Below are positions 34,065 through 42,657 of a stretch of DNA of 64,000 nucleotides, piece by piece; the first letter of the stretch is position 1; the number at the start of each line of letters is the position of its first letter. The notes under the pieces were generated by a model. That model searched no databases. It saw nothing but the letters and a program-made list of their open reading frames with translations, and was not told where the DNA came from. A program made the translations under genes and the position numbers. This DNA comes from CAXBGS01 sp963975425 (GTDB taxonomy: Bacteria > Planctomycetota > Planctomycetia > Pirellulales > Pirellulaceae): assembly GCA_963975425.1 (NCBI GenBank), contig CAXBGS010000002.1, positions 682,001 to 746,000 of the forward strand, in the 5' to 3' direction.

Positions 34065-37000
34065 ATGAAAAACAAAACGCCGCGTTTTCTTGTCCGCTGC
34101 CTACTCGCGATGCTGTCCGTCACCGCTGTCGGTTCGGCGAAAGCGAACGACTCGAAACTTGTCTTCAGTCCCACAAGTGACTCAGTCCGAGGCCACATCG
34201 TGTTGGTTTCGGGCGACGAGGAGTATCGCACGGAAGAAACGATGCCGATGTTGGGCAAGATCCTCTGCCAGAGACATGGTTTCAAATGCACCGTTCTGTT
34301 TTCCATGTCGAACAACGATTCTTACATCGACCCGAACAATTCGACGGGCCTGCGCGGCTTGTCGGCGCTTGATACGGCTGACCTGATGATTATCGGAACT
34401 CGGTTTCGCAAGCCTGATGCCGCGGGTGCCGCGCATATCACCAAGTTCTTAGACGCGGGAAAACCGATCATCGGAATTCGTACGTCCACGCATGCGTTCA
34501 ATGGAGACGGCGACTTCGGCGGCAGCATTAGCTATGCCGAGTTTGGTTTAAAGGTCTTGGGCGAACAGTGGGTCAGCCACCATGGCCAGCACAAAAAACA
34601 AGGGGCTCGCGGCATCCTTGATGCCGCGAACGTCAATCATCCAATTCTGAATTCTGTTCATGATGTGTTTGCGGCCAGCGACGTCTATGGCGTGATCCAC
34701 CTGACCGACCAAGATCAAGTCTTGATGCGGGCCGCAGTTACGGAATCGCTTGATCCGGAATCGAAAAATGTCGAAGGCGAAAAGAACAACCCGATGCAAC
34801 CGTTCGCTTGGCTGCACCGATACCAGTCGCCCGGCGGCGCGAAAGGCCAATCCTTTTGCACGACCGGAGGTGCATCGGTCGACTTTTTGAACGAAGGCTT
34901 GCGGCGGATGGTCGTCAATGCGGCCTACTTTCTGACGGGTCACAATGTGCCGGCGAAGGCTGATGTCGAGTTCGTCGATCCGTTTTATCCCAGTTTCTAT
35001 GGTTTCATCAGAGAGAAGGGTTATTGGCGGGCTGCCAATTTGCAGCCAAGCGATTTTGAGCTCGGTAAGTCCACTCGACAGCCTGATCCGAAAGGCAGCC
35101 CCGAATGGATTCACCGTAAAAAACAAGAAGACGAAGTCACGAAAGAACCCGTAAATGACCGCGCAGATGCGGGCGACCGTGGCTGGAAGCTTCGCAAGGG
35201 GCAACGCATTGCTGCGGTCGGCAATTCGCTGGCGGAACGCATGAACCTGTTCGGCAGTTTTGAATCACTGTTGCACACGCGGGTGCCGGAAAAGGAAATC
35301 ACTTTTCGCAATTTTGGTTGGCCCGCCGACGAGGTCGCCAACCAGCAGCGGCCGGGCAGCTATACCACCATCGACGATCCGCTGGTGGAGTTCGCGCCAG
35401 ATATGTTCCTGTGCTTTTTCGGATTCAACGAGTCGTTCGCAGGAACAGACCAGGCGTCAGTCGACGCGTTCATTGAGGACTACCGCAAATACATCGAGAC
35501 AACGAAGAAGAACTTCTCGAAAGATGGACAATCCGTACAGTTCGTCTTGATCAGTCCGATCGCCTTTGAACCGAGTGGTAACCCGCTGCAACCATCCGGT
35601 GAAGAAACCAACAAACGGCTTGCCGCCTATACCGATGCCATTAGCAGTCTTGCTCAAGAGGACGGGCATCGCTTTATCGACCTGTTTACCCAGACTCAAA
35701 AACTCTTTACCAAAGAACCCGGCAATCAATTCACCGTCAACGGTGTGCACGTCAACGAAGCGGGTGACCAACTGGTCGGTCGGATGCTCGATCGTCGCTT
35801 GTTCGGCACCGAACATCCGCTCGGGCTCGGTTCGACGAAAGTGCAAGACGTTCGCCACTGGGTCAATGACAAATCTTGGTACCACCAGCAAGACTACCGC
35901 ATGCTGAACGGTTGGTACGTCTATGGCGGACGTCGGACATGGGATACCGAAACATTCCCAACCGAGTACCGCAAGATTCGCAACATCACGAAGGTCCGTG
36001 ATCAATACATTTGGGATTTAGCGGCAGGCCGCGATGTCCCGGACGAACCCGATGATTCCAAGACGGGCGAAGTCTACACACCAGAGACAATGTACGGGAC
36101 GCGGGACGAGAACTTTCGCGAGATGCGTGAGCCCAAGGAATTGGTGTTCCCCACGCCGGAAGAATCCATTGACATGATGTCGGTGCCCGATGGCTTTCAA
36201 GTCAAGCTGTTTGCGTCCGAACGAGAGTTCCCCGAGCTTGCCAACCCGAATCAGATCGCGTTTGACGCCAAAGGCCGATTGTGGGTTTCCTGCATGGCCA
36301 ACTATCCGCAGTGGCAACCCGGTTCGGCTCGGCCCAGCGACCGGCTGCTGATTCTGGAAGACACCGACAACGATGGCATGGCCGACAAATGCACGACTTT
36401 CTATGACAAACTGATTTGCCCGACCGGATTCGAGTTTTACGATGGCGGCGTCTTGGTCGTCGACGAACCTCGCATTTTGTTCTTGAAGGATACCGACGGC
36501 GACGATCAAGCCGATCATGTTGTGCGGTTGATCGATGGAATTGCAACCGATGACACGCACCACACCGTCGGTGCTTGGGAATACTCACACGGCGGCCGCA
36601 TCCACATGCTCGAGGGCATTTCGCTGTCGACCACCCTGGAAACACCCTGGGGTCCATTCCGCAACAAAAGCACGGGCGGCGGATACGTGTACGATCCGTT
36701 GTCGATGAAATTTGAACACTACCGAACGCCAGGCTACGGCAACCCCTGGTGCTTGGTGTTTGATAACTGGGGTAACCCGATCATTGGCGACGGCACGAAC
36801 GCCAAACAGCACTGGGCGACACCGCTGATGGGCAAAGAAGTCGACTCACGCCGCACGATGGAACCCGTTTTCGACAACGAAAGCATGCGTCCTGCGGTGG
36901 GGAATGAATTCCTGTTATCGCGACAGTTCCCCGACGAGATCCAAGGCCAATTCATCTATGCCTGCGTGATCAACATGCACGGCATGCCACGATTTAACAT

Positions 37001-38828
37001 TCGTGATGAATCGAATACCGCCGGTTTCGAAGGCGAGCGCATCGAAGATTTCCTGTCGTCGACGGACATGATTTTTCGCCCCGTCGACCCCAAGGTCGGG
37101 CCGGATGGTGCACTTTGGTTCGGTGACTGGTGCAATCCGCTGATCGGACACATGCAATACTCACAGCGAGATCCGAATCGCGACCACAAACATGGTCGCG
37201 TCTATCGGATGTATTACGAGGACAAGCCGCTGTTGACCCCTGTCGATCTGACGGACAAACCGTTACCGCGATTGCTGGACGAATTGAAAGTTCACGAGCT
37301 GAGAACACGATACCGTGTTCGTCGCGAGATTCGCGACCGCAACAAAGCGGACGTGTACTCGGCCATCGAAAGCTGGATCGACGGCGTTGATGATCCGCAG
37401 CAACTTTGCGAGGCAATGTGGATCCAAGAGAGTTTTCGTGACCTGGACATGACCTTGATTGAAAAGATCTTGGCATCGGATGATTTTCACGCCCGCGCCG
37501 CAGCCGTCCACACGGTCGTCAACGAACGCGACCGCATGCCGGACCTGCAATCATTTCTTGCGAAAATGATTAGAGATCCACACCCGCGTGTTCGTTTGGA
37601 AGCAGTGCGTGGCGTCAGTTTTCTGGAATCGGCCGAAGCGACGGAACTGGCGTTATCGGTCGTGAACCAACCGATGGATTACTGGCTCGACTACACGCTT
37701 GAGCACACGCTGCACGCGTTGGAACCGCTTTGGAAGCCGCTTCAAGGGAGCGAGAACTTCTTGTCGAAGAGTTCCGAAGCCGCCAAACAGCATTTTGATC
37801 GCTACATACGCGCAAACGGCCCCGGCGGAAAAGCGGTCGCTCCGTTGGAAATTGCCGACGACGTCGATGCACCGATGCGCCGCCGCCGCAAAGCGATCGC
37901 CGAGCTTGCCAGCTTGCGGGGCGGCAACGCAAAACGCGGCACCGAAGTATTCAAGCGGGTCTGTTCGGCCTGTCACATGATCGGTGATGTCGGCAAAAAA
38001 TTCGGACCCGACTTAAGCGACGTGGGCGGGCGATTCACGGCCGAGAAACTGGTCACGTCGATCGTGATGCCGAATGATGAAATTTCGAAGGGATACGAGA
38101 CCGTCCAAGTGTTGACCATCGATGGCGAAACCATCAACGGATTTATCCTGAAAGAGGATGATGACACGTTGTCGCTAGGCGTTGCCGATGGCAAACAAAA
38201 AGACATCCCGCTGGACGACATCGAAATCCGCAAGCCGATGAAGGCCAGTTCGATGCCCGAAGGACTGTTAAAGCAAATCGCGCCGAGCGAATTCTTGGAC
38301 CTGATCGCTTACCTGGTCAAGCAAAAGGCGATCACCAAAAAGGTTAGCAAAGATGGTTGGATCAAATCGGAAATCAAGGGTGATGTGAAGCCCAGAAAGT
38401 ACCAGGGACTTGCCGAGATTTCGCGCGACGCTGAAATCAAACTCGAAGGCGCGTTCAAGAACGGCAATTGGAATGATCCGGCAAACCTGTTCCTGCTGCC
38501 GATCGAGCATCAGTCCAGTGACTTTGTCTTCCACAGCGATCACGATGCGGATCATCCCGCGGTCACGATTCGATTGACCAGGGAAGCCGAGGTTCGCTAC
38601 GTTTGGCTTCGAAACCGGTTATCAAAAAACTTTCACAACCGGGCCGAGGGACTGGCCATCTGGACCAGCACCGACGGCGAGGTGTTCGAGAAGGTTTGGC
38701 AGAGTGAGAAACCCAAAGCCGAATGGATGGCGAAGCTGCCCAAAGGCACCAAAGCCAAATACATTCGCGTCGGCTTAGATGGCAAGGGAACGTTCCACCT
38801 GTACCAGGGTGCCGTGTACGGTTTGTAA
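34065..38828 (+). CDS. 1587-residue ThuA/SGNH/TIGR02604/HEAT/cytochrome c fusion
   Basis: A signal peptide (VRCLLAMLSVTAVGSAKA) is followed by these regions. ThuA-like glutamine-amidotransferase-fold, about 43-290 (GHIVLVSGDEEYRTEETMPM). SGNH hydrolase-like, about 378-585, with the serine block G386-N-S388 and the Asp-His block as N559-G-V-H562, where the expected aspartate is Asn. TIGR02604-type propeller, about 712-1090 (FQVKLFASEREFPELANPNQ). HEAT-like helices, about 1150-1235. A c-type haem domain of the PVC type with C1300-S-A-C-H1304. A discoidin-like tail, about 1440-1587. The parts occur separately or in shorter fusions in planctomycetes. It is probably periplasmic and acts on polysaccharide or its breakdown products. 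It is divergent from the DUF1549 gene, with 275 nt between them. Confidence 0.9.
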   Translation: MKNKTPRFLVRCLLAMLSVTAVGSAKANDSKLVFSPTSDSVRGHIVLVSGDEEYRTEETMPMLGKILCQRHGFKCTVLFSMSNNDSYIDPNNSTGLRGLSALDTADLMIIGTRFRKPDAAGAAHITKFLDAGKPIIGIRTSTHAFNGDGDFGGSISYAEFGLKVLGEQWVSHHGQHKKQGARGILDAANVNHPILNSVHDVFAASDVYGVIHLTDQDQVLMRAAVTESLDPESKNVEGEKNNPMQPFAWLHRYQSPGGAKGQSFCTTGGASVDFLNEGLRRMVVNAAYFLTGHNVPAKADVEFVDPFYPSFYGFIREKGYWRAANLQPSDFELGKSTRQPDPKGSPEWIHRKKQEDEVTKEPVNDRADAGDRGWKLRKGQRIAAVGNSLAERMNLFGSFESLLHTRVPEKEITFRNFGWPADEVANQQRPGSYTTIDDPLVEFAPDMFLCFFGFNESFAGTDQASVDAFIEDYRKYIETTKKNFSKDGQSVQFVLISPIAFEPSGNPLQPSGEETNKRLAAYTDAISSLAQEDGHRFIDLFTQTQKLFTKEPGNQFTVNGVHVNEAGDQLVGRMLDRRLFGTEHPLGLGSTKVQDVRHWVNDKSWYHQQDYRMLNGWYVYGGRRTWDTETFPTEYRKIRNITKVRDQYIWDLAAGRDVPDEPDDSKTGEVYTPETMYGTRDENFREMREPKELVFPTPEESIDMMSVPDGFQVKLFASEREFPELANPNQIAFDAKGRLWVSCMANYPQWQPGSARPSDRLLILEDTDNDGMADKCTTFYDKLICPTGFEFYDGGVLVVDEPRILFLKDTDGDDQADHVVRLIDGIATDDTHHTVGAWEYSHGGRIHMLEGISLSTTLETPWGPFRNKSTGGGYVYDPLSMKFEHYRTPGYGNPWCLVFDNWGNPIIGDGTNAKQHWATPLMGKEVDSRRTMEPVFDNESMRPAVGNEFLLSRQFPDEIQGQFIYACVINMHGMPRFNIRDESNTAGFEGERIEDFLSSTDMIFRPVDPKVGPDGALWFGDWCNPLIGHMQYSQRDPNRDHKHGRVYRMYYEDKPLLTPVDLTDKPLPRLLDELKVHELRTRYRVRREIRDRNKADVYSAIESWIDGVDDPQQLCEAMWIQESFRDLDMTLIEKILASDDFHARAAAVHTVVNERDRMPDLQSFLAKMIRDPHPRVRLEAVRGVSFLESAEATELALSVVNQPMDYWLDYTLEHTLHALEPLWKPLQGSENFLSKSSEAAKQHFDRYIRANGPGGKAVAPLEIADDVDAPMRRRRKAIAELASLRGGNAKRGTEVFKRVCSACHMIGDVGKKFGPDLSDVGGRFTAEKLVTSIVMPNDEISKGYETVQVLTIDGETINGFILKEDDDTLSLGVADGKQKDIPLDDIEIRKPMKASSMPEGLLKQIAPSEFLDLIAYLVKQKAITKKVSKDGWIKSEIKGDVKPRKYQGLAEISRDAEIKLEGAFKNGNWNDPANLFLLPIEHQSSDFVFHSDHDADHPAVTIRLTREAEVRYVWLRNRLSKNFHNRAEGLAIWTSTDGEVFEKVWQSEKPKAEWMAKLPKGTKAKYIRVGLDGKGTFHLYQGAVYGL

Positions 38829-39298
38829 GACAGAATGTCCATTTCGAATGAAGTCGGGACGATGCATGCCTGATGCCCGCCTACATCGCGGACATGGCCT
38901 TTGCATTTCGCCGACTTGAGCGAATCGATAGACAATTCAAACAAAAAAGCGGTGGGGGTACACATCCGAGTGCATCCCCACCGCTCAATATCCAATCCAC
39001 AAGGTAGAATCCTATTACCGCGCGGCAATCCCACACCACCGCGCACCAATACGACCCATTCGGTCCAAGCGTCGAGCCGATCACCCGATCGACTCTTGCC
39101 GGTATCCGTTCAAATCGACCGATCGTGCCACTGGCTCGGGTCGTAACTGTCGTTTGGCGTTAAAAGTGTTGCAACAGGGCCATCGCTTATCGGCTGCAAC
39201 GGTTGTTCCGAACACGTAAGGTTTAACGATTCGCGGATAGATCCCTATTGGTCGATTCAAACTCACCAGTCGTCAAAGATTCACATCAAAGAATACCT
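38829..39298. other. Intergenic region, candidate minus-strand small RNA
   Basis: No supported protein gene. It contains a minus-strand intrinsic terminator (38948-38985) with no minus-strand gene behind it; the nearest minus-strand gene ends at 39739. Upstream on that strand are further self-complementary parts (GCGCGG and CCGCGC in the 39020-39045 area). Two short minus-strand ORFs overlapping the terminator are rejected. A small non-coding RNA transcribed toward the terminator is a reasonable explanation but is not proven. Confidence 0.45.
38948..38985 (-). terminator. Strong rho-independent terminator on the minus strand
   Basis: AGCGGTGGGG (38948-38957) pairs perfectly with CCCCACCGCT (38976-38985); further inner pairs (with G-U at 38958/38975 and one mismatch) leave a loop of about 6 nt at 38964-38969. 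On the minus strand the stem is followed by TTTTTTGTTT (complement of 38938-38947), the classical intrinsic-terminator layout. On the plus strand there is no T-run. Confidence 0.75.
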
Positions 39299-39694
39299 AT
39301 GAACCGATTGATCACACCCATCATCGTTTTGACAGTCGCAATCGCGATGGGGTTCGCCCCGGAAGTCCAAGCCGCATCGCCCACCGGATCGTGGCGTGGC
39401 AGCTGGTCCAGCCAGTCGACCGGACACAAGGGCGCACTTCGCGCACGGATTCGTCCGATTGATGCGAACACTTATCGCGCGGTCTTTACCGGACGATTTG
39501 CGGGAATCATTCCTTTTGTGTATCCCGCCAAGCTGCAACGTGTTCCCGGCCAGTGTGACTGTTACACATCCAGCCAGCGTTTGCCGCTGTTGGGCACCTA
39601 TCGCATGACCGCTAGCGTGACACCGAACCGGTTTTACGCAACGTTCGGCGGCAGAAAGGATCAAGGAACGTTCGACATGCGGCGTTCACGTTAG
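39299..39694 (+). CDS. Small exported protein
   Basis: A 131-residue protein with a signal peptide (MNRLITPIIVLTVAIAMGF) and an apparent cleavage before ASPTGSWRGSW. The mature part is beta-rich (TYRAVFTGRFAGIIPFVYPA, TYRMTASVTPNRFYATFGG) and has a CDC pair (GQCDCYT). No family was recognised. ATG at 39299 is chosen because the signal peptide begins there; an upstream start at 39248 would add 17 residues. It ends in the 16-bp repeat that also contains the stop of the convergent PQQ-like gene. Confidence 0.75.
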   Translation: MNRLITPIIVLTVAIAMGFAPEVQAASPTGSWRGSWSSQSTGHKGALRARIRPIDANTYRAVFTGRFAGIIPFVYPAKLQRVPGQCDCYTSSQRLPLLGTYRMTASVTPNRFYATFGGRKDQGTFDMRRSR

Positions 39695-39754
39695 ATCGTT
39701 TTGCGGTTAGATCATTCTGCTGCTAGATCGCTCTGTTGTTAGATCGCTTTACCG
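39691..39754. repeat. Four 16-bp repeats at a convergent gene junction
   Basis: Four consecutive 16-bp units begin at 39691, 39707, 39723 and 39739 (TTAGATCGTTTTGCGG, TTAGATCATTCTGCTG, CTAGATCGCTCTGTTG, TTAGATCGCTTTACCG). The first supplies the TAG of the small exported protein, the last the TAA of the minus-strand propeller gene. Because 16 is not a multiple of 3, the TAG of successive units falls in all three plus frames, and the complementary TAA/TAG falls in all three minus frames. Confidence 0.9.
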
Positions 39755-41052
39755 CCCAAGCACACCAGTTCGTTCCCGATTCGCAGCAATAACCGCCCGT
39801 CCGCGAATGCCGGCGTCGCTCCGACGGGGCCACCCAAGTCGACTTCGCCGATCTGCTTGAACTTGTCGCCGGCGTGCACCAACGTGGCTTTTCCGTCCAG
39901 GCTGATCAGCAACAGCGTATCACCCACCAAAATGGGTGACGCACCAAAATTGCCGCCGATTCGTTGTGTCCAAATCGTATCACCAGTCACCGCGTTGACG
40001 CAGGATGCGATCCCCGAGTCGGAAATCAGGTACATGCGATCGCCTTTCAAAACAGGCGTTGGAACGTACGGTGCCGACTTATCGATGCGGTAGACTTCGC
40101 GTGGTTTTTCGCCGGCCTTGGTGGGGATGCGGACGGCGACCAAGACGTTGCCACCTCCACCGCTGCCGCACGATGCGATAGCCAGATCGCCAATGATTTG
40201 TGGCGTCGAACAGCAACGCTTGTCAAAGACTTCCAAGTTCCAGAGCATTTTGCCCGTCTTGGCGTCCAGCCCGAACATTCCGTTGCCGGTGTTGGCGTCG
40301 ACGAACTGGGTCGCACCCGATTCGGGTTCATAAACCGCAGGCACGCCATAGCAAGAACGCGTCGTGCTCAGCGGCGTTTCCCAAACGGTTTCGCCCGTCT
40401 TGCGGTCCACCGCGATAAAGCGGCTTTCTCCGGCGGATTGCCCCGGTTTCAGTTGCTCCGCTTGCTGAGAGTTAAACAGCAACACCATCGACCCAACGAT
40501 CCGTGGCGATGTGCCAAATCCGTGCTGGCTCTGCCACGAACCGAAATCGCGTGACCAGATTTCATTACCGTCATGATCAAAGCATTTCAGTAACGTCGAC
40601 TTCGGATCACTCCACGCGACAAACACGTGGGTCGCATCAACGGCAGGAGTGCCTGAGGCGAACGTGTTTCGTTTGTGCAAGTGATGCGGCAGTTGGCTGT
40701 ACAGTTTCGACCAGCGTTGTTTTCCGGTTGCCAATTCGACGGATTCAACCGCGATCTTATTTTCGTCGGCGCGTGAGGCGAGGTAAAAGACTTTACCGTC
40801 AATAATGGCCATCGATCCAACGTCACGGCCGCCGAGATTGCGACGCCACGTGTAAGAATCTTGGGTCCATGAGGCCGGCAAGGTTCCATCCGCAACATAT
40901 CCGCTGCTGTTGTGGCCCCGGAACTGATCCCACGTCTGCGGCGACTCGGCCCGAGCCGGGCTGGCACCCAGGTCGAGAGCGAGAACTAAGACAGAAGCGG
41001 CCAACGCGATGGATGGGGTCGACGATTCGAGAAACTTGATGGATCCGTGCAT
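39739..41052 (-). CDS. Exported PQQ-like beta-propeller protein
   Basis: A 437-residue protein with a signal sequence (STPSIALAASVLVLALDLGA) and PQQ-type propeller repeats: WDQFRGHNSSGYVADG at the start, then blades with DGKVFYLASR, GKQRWSKLYSQLP, GNEIWSRDFGSWQ, KTGETVWETPLSTTR, KTGKMLWNLEVFDKR and GDTIWTQRIGGNFGASP. Such propellers are scaffolds or quinone-cofactor holders, and BamB is the best-known relative; here the WDQFRGHN opening is typical of planctomycete propellers without a known partner. No enzymatic residues were assigned. It is divergent from the CelD-like acetyltransferase. Confidence 0.88.
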   Translation of the reverse strand: MHGSIKFLESSTPSIALAASVLVLALDLGASPARAESPQTWDQFRGHNSSGYVADGTLPASWTQDSYTWRRNLGGRDVGSMAIIDGKVFYLASRADENKIAVESVELATGKQRWSKLYSQLPHHLHKRNTFASGTPAVDATHVFVAWSDPKSTLLKCFDHDGNEIWSRDFGSWQSQHGFGTSPRIVGSMVLLFNSQQAEQLKPGQSAGESRFIAVDRKTGETVWETPLSTTRSCYGVPAVYEPESGATQFVDANTGNGMFGLDAKTGKMLWNLEVFDKRCCSTPQIIGDLAIASCGSGGGGNVLVAVRIPTKAGEKPREVYRIDKSAPYVPTPVLKGDRMYLISDSGIASCVNAVTGDTIWTQRIGGNFGASPILVGDTLLLISLDGKATLVHAGDKFKQIGEVDLGGPVGATPAFADGRLLLRIGNELVCLGGKAI

Positions 41053-41328
41053 CCTGTGGGCTCTCTAAACGATAGGTGAGTGATGGTCTGTCGGCGGGAT
41101 AGTTGTAACGGTCACAACGAATGAATCTTTCACTCACCGACGGAGAGGCTTCGTATTGTACGCGAAAGACGGCGAGGTGCCGCAGCCCACCCAAATCCGG
41201 GGTACTTTTTCGCACCTGTCGCTCGACCGTACCGACTGTGATCCGATTGCCCTCGGACGGGATAGTCGATCGGCCGCGTGCATCCAGTCCGCGTGCATCC
41301 AATCATCGCCCATTTGCCCCGATCTGTC

Positions 41329-42498
41329 ATGTATTCCATCGAGCGTACTGGTGACCTGCCCAGCCTGTTAGCCGACGCGACGGTATGGAATCGGCTTGCT
41401 GCGGGTGTGCCTTTCCGCGAGACATCATGGCTCGGGCCGTGGTGGCAACATTTTGGCCAAGACTTAGAAGCGTACACCCTGGTCGCGCGTGACGACCGAG
41501 GCGAATTGCAGGGCATCTTGCCGCTGTACCGGACGCATCACGGACCGACCGGTCGCACGCTTGCGATGATGGGCGACGGACAGGCGTACAGCGACTTTGT
41601 TTCGGTCATTGCAACCTCACCACACGCACCGTCGGTCGCCAGGGCGATGGGCCAATTCCTCGCCAACGTCGCTTCCGACACCCAAGATGGCTGGGATGTC
41701 ATTGATATCGACGGCATCTCCGAAGGCGACTCGGCCATGTCCGCGTTGGCGCGCAGCCTCAGCGAGGGTGGCGCCGCACTGCATTCCCAATCAAGGATGT
41801 CGTCGTGGTTCCGCGCCTGTGACGCTAGCTGGGACGACCACATCAAGCGACATGGAAAAACCCAACGTCGAAAACTGCGTAAATGGAGCAAGCAAATTGA
41901 ATCGACCGACGGTTTGCAACGCATTGTTGCCGACACGGACGAGCAACTGACCGATTCGGTCGACGCACTGATCAAGCTGCATCAACAGCGATGGACCGAG
42001 TCGGGTGAAGCGGGAAGCTTTGCGGACGCAGAATTTGAATCCTTCATCCGAGACAGCGCCGCTGATTTCTACTCACGGGGTCGACTGTATCTTCCCACCT
42101 TGACGATGAATGATCGCGTCGTCGCCGCGGAATTGCATTTCATCGGCGGCGACAATCGTCTTTATTGTTACAGCAGCGGTTTTGACACTTCGGCATCCGA
42201 ACTGGAACCGGGCCGCGTTTTGCACGTCGATACACTGATGCACTTGTACCGCGAAAATCTAGCCGGCATCGATTTCTTGCGGGGCGATGAACCTTACAAA
42301 CAGCGTGCCGGTGCCAAACCGACACGCGTTCTGCGGATGCGAGCGGCGGCGCCGAAAATGCTGACACAGCTGCGACATGCCGCCTGGTGGACCGGATTCG
42401 AAGTGAAGCAGTGGATGCGAAAGAGGGCGGGACGAACACCGATTGTCGTCGTTGACATGCCGCCCGTCACCGGCACGCCCCTGAGTCCAACCGAGTGA
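41329..42498 (+). CDS. CelD/BcsL-like GNAT-fold acetyltransferase
   Basis: A 389-residue cytoplasmic protein with a two-lobe GNAT arrangement. Family features are WLGPWWQHFG near the N terminus, WDDHIKRHGKTQRRKLRKWS in the middle and RRVLHVD-like YCYSSGFD and FLRGDEPYKQRAGAKPTRVL at the end, as in CelD/BcsL-type acetyltransferases involved in exopolysaccharide or lipid modification. ATG at 41329 is used; an in-frame start at 41278 would add 17 residues encoded partly by a 15-bp duplication (41274-41303), so it is less likely. The acceptor is unknown. Confidence 0.8.
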   Translation: MYSIERTGDLPSLLADATVWNRLAAGVPFRETSWLGPWWQHFGQDLEAYTLVARDDRGELQGILPLYRTHHGPTGRTLAMMGDGQAYSDFVSVIATSPHAPSVARAMGQFLANVASDTQDGWDVIDIDGISEGDSAMSALARSLSEGGAALHSQSRMSSWFRACDASWDDHIKRHGKTQRRKLRKWSKQIESTDGLQRIVADTDEQLTDSVDALIKLHQQRWTESGEAGSFADAEFESFIRDSAADFYSRGRLYLPTLTMNDRVVAAELHFIGGDNRLYCYSSGFDTSASELEPGRVLHVDTLMHLYRENLAGIDFLRGDEPYKQRAGAKPTRVLRMRAAAPKMLTQLRHAAWWTGFEVKQWMRKRAGRTPIVVVDMPPVTGTPLSPTE

Positions 42499-42535
42499 TT
42501 CGCGTTCAGCCAAGTGATTCGCCAAGCGATTCGCG
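42494..42535 (+). repeat. Short degenerate repeats around the acetyltransferase stop
   Basis: AGTGATTCGC, AAGTGATTCGCC and AAGCGATTCGCG occur in succession from the stop codon onward, the last two as a 12-bp tandem. The first repeat includes the TGA stop. Confidence 0.6.
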
Positions 42536-42582
42536 GCGCCTGCAAGGTCCAGTAAGATCGTCATTGTTGGGCGCATAAAAAA

Positions 42583-42610
42583 ATCGCGGAGGCCCGATGG
42601 GCTCCGCGAT
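42583..42610 (-). terminator. Rho-independent terminator of the small exported protein gene
   Basis: ATCGCGGAG (42583-42591) pairs with CTCCGCGAT (42602-42610), with two more inner G-C pairs. On the minus strand the stem is followed by a run of T (complement of 42576-42582). It lies 48 nt after the stop of the minus-strand gene at 42658. Confidence 0.85.
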
Positions 42611-42657
42611 GTTCTTATCTTCGCAATGTTGATCAGCACAGGTGGCTTCGACAGGCC

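Noticed and set aside
38633..39084. Two minus-strand ORFs (38633-39049 and 38881-39084) over the region 3' of the 1587-residue gene
   Set aside because: They span an intrinsic terminator stem and partly lie antisense to the large gene; no domain.
39101..39120. tRNA T-loop-like GTTCAAATC
   Set aside because: The flanking bases do not pair as a T-stem, and no acceptor, D-arm or anticodon arm can be found around it.
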